6,551 nt of DNA from Synechococcales cyanobacterium 340R_concoct_173_sub. Its GTDB lineage: Bacteria; Cyanobacteriota; Cyanobacteriia; Leptolyngbyales; Leptolyngbyaceae. Location of the stretch: contig JANXNM010000818.1 of the NCBI GenBank assembly GCA_025354065.1, positions 1 through 6,551 on the forward strand. Reading direction: 5' to 3'. This document shows, piece by piece, positions 6,108-6,551 of the stretch (positions are counted from its first letter, which is position 1; every line of letters begins with the position of its first letter). A program made the translations under genes and the position numbers. The notes beneath the pieces are model-generated. The model did not search any database. It saw only the letters and a list, made by a program, of their open reading frames with translations, and had not been told where the DNA came from.

Positions 6108-6473
6108 ATGACTCACGATCGTCGCTTTACTCCCCTGAATGATGATGAGGTGCTTTATGTTCCTTCTGGCGGAATTTTGATGTCGAATCCGACCTTTAAA
6201 GTAGGGGAATTTTTGGATTCGCTGGCGCAACTCGTCAGCGATCGTGAGGCGGAATGGTCTGAAGATCACGAAGGCTGGTTTGCCGATGGGGTGGACTGTC
6301 AGGTGATGCGATTGACAGGAGCAGGTTGGCAACACGGCAATGTGCGAATCCGGTTAGAGTTCAGGCCATCAAAAGAGCCAGAAAGTTTACCCGAACGATC
6401 GACCAGCCGTGATCGGGTTCGCCTCCGAGCCAAGACCGTTAGTTCAGATACGGATGAGTACATCGACTTATAG
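6108..6473 (+). CDS. Small KGK-domain-like protein
   Basis: The 121-residue acidic protein looks soluble, with no signal peptide or membrane segment. It resembles the KGK domain family, short cyanobacterial proteins of unknown function: FTPLNDDEVLYV (7-18), FKVGEFLDSL (30-39), WFADGVDCQVM (57-67), then GAGWQHGNVRIRLEFRP (71-87). The family is named for a near-invariant Lys-Gly-Lys in the last block; here it reads His76-Gly77-Asn78. The tail from about 88 is polar and low in conservation signals, with many Arg and Ser. I chose the ATG at 6108 because it places the FTPLNDDEVL block close to the N-terminus, as expected. An in-frame upstream ATG at 6051 overlaps the end of ccsA and adds unconserved-looking residues. 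No clear ribosome binding site is seen. The gene sits 44 nt after ccsA and could share its transcript. Confidence 0.65.
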   Translation: MTHDRRFTPLNDDEVLYVPSGGILMSNPTFKVGEFLDSLAQLVSDREAEWSEDHEGWFADGVDCQVMRLTGAGWQHGNVRIRLEFRPSKEPESLPERSTSRDRVRLRAKTVSSDTDEYIDL

Positions 6474-6483
6474 AATCTATTGG

Positions 6484-6551
6484 ATGTCTTTTATGTCAAA
6501 TCAACCTGCATCAGAAATTGAATTGTTACGCGCCGCTTATGCTGCTTTCAA
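6484..6551 (+). CDS. Start of a probable NTF2/SnoaL-like protein, cut by window end
   Basis: An open frame begins with ATG at 6484 (or the in-frame ATG at 6493) and runs off the window after 22 codons. The EIELLRAAYAAF segment (residues 11-22) matches the usual first helix of NTF2-like/SnoaL-like proteins, which form a cone-shaped fold used by small enzymes and ligand-binding proteins. It starts 10 nt after the KGK-like gene stop, so the two may be co-transcribed. With so few residues the family call is tentative and no function can be given. Confidence 0.45.
   Translation, partial: MSFMSNQPASEIELLRAAYAAF

Noticed and set aside
6045..6335. Minus-strand open frame of 96 codons opposite the end of ccsA and the KGK-like gene
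   Set aside because: The plus-strand frame has recognisable KGK-like blocks, while this one has none.

Overview
The window comes from a cyanobacterium. The evidence is a psb27 gene for photosystem II assembly, a chloroplast-type ccsA (ycf5 family), a Uma2-family gene, a KGK-domain-like gene, and many CGATCG cores. Three of these cores are perfect HIP1 octamers (GCGATCGC). All recognisable genes are on the + strand and densely packed. No phage, IS, CRISPR, rRNA or tRNA signature was seen. The species cannot be named from this sequence alone.

Layout: (1) 1-431, the 3' part of a Uma2 (DUF820) nuclease-like gene whose start lies outside the window. (2) 525-4400, an apparent operon: secD, secF (zero-gap junction) and, 6 nt later, a membrane-anchored SGNH/GDSL-type hydrolase of unknown substrate. 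(3) 4504-4905, psb27, followed by two tandem hairpin/T-tract terminators (4927-4997). (4) 5074-6063, ccsA, the WWD-domain heme-handling subunit of system II cytochrome c maturation. (5) 6108-6473, a small KGK-domain-like protein. (6) 6484 to the window end, the first codons of a probable NTF2/SnoaL-like gene.

The genes share a theme of moving proteins across the membrane and finishing them on the far side. SecD/SecF help Sec translocation. Psb27 is a Sec-exported lumenal factor that protects immature photosystem II. CcsA attaches heme to exported apocytochromes. The SGNH protein is predicted to face the periplasm or lumen. This link is inferred from families and position; the terminators show that psb27 and ccsA are probably separate transcription units.

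Points most worth a second look: Psb27 has no cysteine at all, so it cannot be the lipoprotein described in other cyanobacteria and instead shows a signal-peptidase-I-like AMA site. The SGNH hydrolase is co-directional with and almost abutting secF, with a Ser where the family usually has the block III Asn. A possible 9-codon reading frame overlaps the psb27 start as ATGA. The KGK motif is degenerate (HGN). I found no convincing new multi-gene system; most of the window is core cyanobacterial genome.
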